Shown: positions 63,716 to 64,000 of the stretch, piece after piece
Layout: the number at the start of each line of letters is the position of its first letter
Numbering within the stretch: the stretch's first letter is position 1
Source of the DNA: Cognataquiflexum nitidum
GTDB taxonomy: Bacteria > Bacteroidota > Bacteroidia > Cytophagales > Cyclobacteriaceae
Direction: 5' to 3'
Assembly (NCBI RefSeq): GCF_022538055.1
Contig: NZ_JAKZAM010000023.1
Location: 1-64,000, forward strand
Length of the DNA stretch: 64,000 bases
Made by a program: the position numbers and the translations under genes
Notes under the pieces: model-generated
The model's database searches: none
Seen by the model: the letters and a program-made list of their open reading frames with translations, nothing else
Told to the model about the DNA's origin: nothing

Positions 63716-64000
63716 ATGTTGAAATTAGAGGACAGCTACCGCCATAAAGGTCAGCGAAAAGAATTGGTAAAAATCATCCGGCAAAAAGGAATCAAAAACG
63801 AAGCTGTTTTGGATGCCATCAATACCCTTCCAAGGCATTTTTTCTTTGATTCAGCTTTAGACTCCCATGCTTATGAAGACAAAGCATTCCCCATCGGAGA
63901 AGGTCAGACGATTTCCCAACCTTACACAGTTGCTTTCCAGACAGCATTGCTGAATATCAAACCAGGGGACAAAGTCCTTGAAATCGGGACAGGTTCAGGA
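63716..64000 (+). CDS. pcm: Protein-L-isoaspartate O-methyltransferase, 3' end cut off by the window
   Basis: The first 95 codons read [20 protein letters not shown], then [20 protein letters not shown] and [19 protein letters not shown], ending with the S-adenosylmethionine motif VLEIGTGSG at the window's edge. This is the N-terminal half of Pcm, which methylates isoaspartate in aged proteins so that it can be repaired. Full length should be about 210 residues. TAACTTAG at 63673 or nearby is a one-mismatch -7 box. The gene diverges from ribE. Confidence 0.95.
   Translation, partial: MLKLEDSYRHKGQRKELVKIIRQKGIKNEAVLDAINTLPRHFFFDSALDSHAYEDKAFPIGEGQTISQPYTVAFQTALLNIKPGDKVLEIGTGSG

Overview
The window reads as one contiguous stretch of a Bacteroidota chromosome, most likely order Cytophagales and close to Cyclobacteriaceae (Algoriphagus-like). 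The grounds are AT-rich DNA (about 40% GC by eye), start codons mostly without Shine-Dalgarno sequences, several -7 boxes matching the Bacteroidota consensus TAnnTTTG, a serine protease with a type IX secretion C-terminal domain, many exported proteins ending their signal in SxAQ or a lipobox, a Pur-alpha/DUF3276 protein and PorT-like barrels. The genus call is inference. No tRNA, rRNA, complete insertion sequence, prophage or CRISPR array was seen.

Layout. 1-3.7 kb: two unrecognised proteins, prfB with its programmed +1 frameshift, and an MFS exporter. 4.2-9.5 kb: a minus-strand run of an M24 peptidase, a MATE exporter, a Nudix hydrolase, an Lrp regulator and a TPR protein. 9.6-17.5 kb: a membrane protein, an M3 oligopeptidase, an M20 amidohydrolase, a 28-residue micro-protein, a CDF metal exporter, an AI-2E-type transporter and a TPR lipoprotein. 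17.5-27.9 kb: a hybrid histidine kinase, a porin, aconitase, a 7TM histidine kinase, and a LuxC-like reductase beside a ferredoxin. 28.4-36.9 kb: a Pur-alpha protein, an AI-2E transporter, ychF, a solitary cas6, a multidomain sugar dehydrogenase, a barrel protein and exported MsrA-MsrB. 36.9-37.8 kb: a scar joining two broken genes. 38-50 kb: MscS, a third AI-2E transporter, DUF2200, PEP carboxylase, a beta-propeller protein, and a tightly coupled operon of a PIG-L deacetylase, a 33-residue membrane peptide and a sodium/solute symporter. 50-64 kb: a bacterial PH-domain protein, a PagL-type deacylase, gyrA with a TPR gene, exported proteins, rpe, a subtilisin, a TrpF-like protein with hemF, PAP2, riboflavin synthase and the start of pcm.

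Most of the window is ordinary core genome: translation (prfB), the TCA cycle and its replenishment (acn, ppc), the pentose phosphate pathway (rpe), heme (hemF), riboflavin (ribE), DNA topology (gyrA), and repair of oxidised or aged proteins (msrAB, pcm). Several convergent pairs share or abut stop codons. Others are separated by strong bidirectional hairpin terminators.

The most interesting items are a cas6 gene with no CRISPR-Cas context; two short membrane ORFs of 28 and 33 codons, the second linked by ATGA overlaps to genes on both sides; a TrpF-like barrel without the catalytic Lys-x-Cys-Gly motif beside hemF; the prfB frameshift signal, whose AGGAGG stands out against otherwise SD-poor starts; palindromes upstream of lrp; and several structured or repeated non-coding segments near 3.68/40.44, 28.0, 41.2, 50.0 and 62.2 kb.
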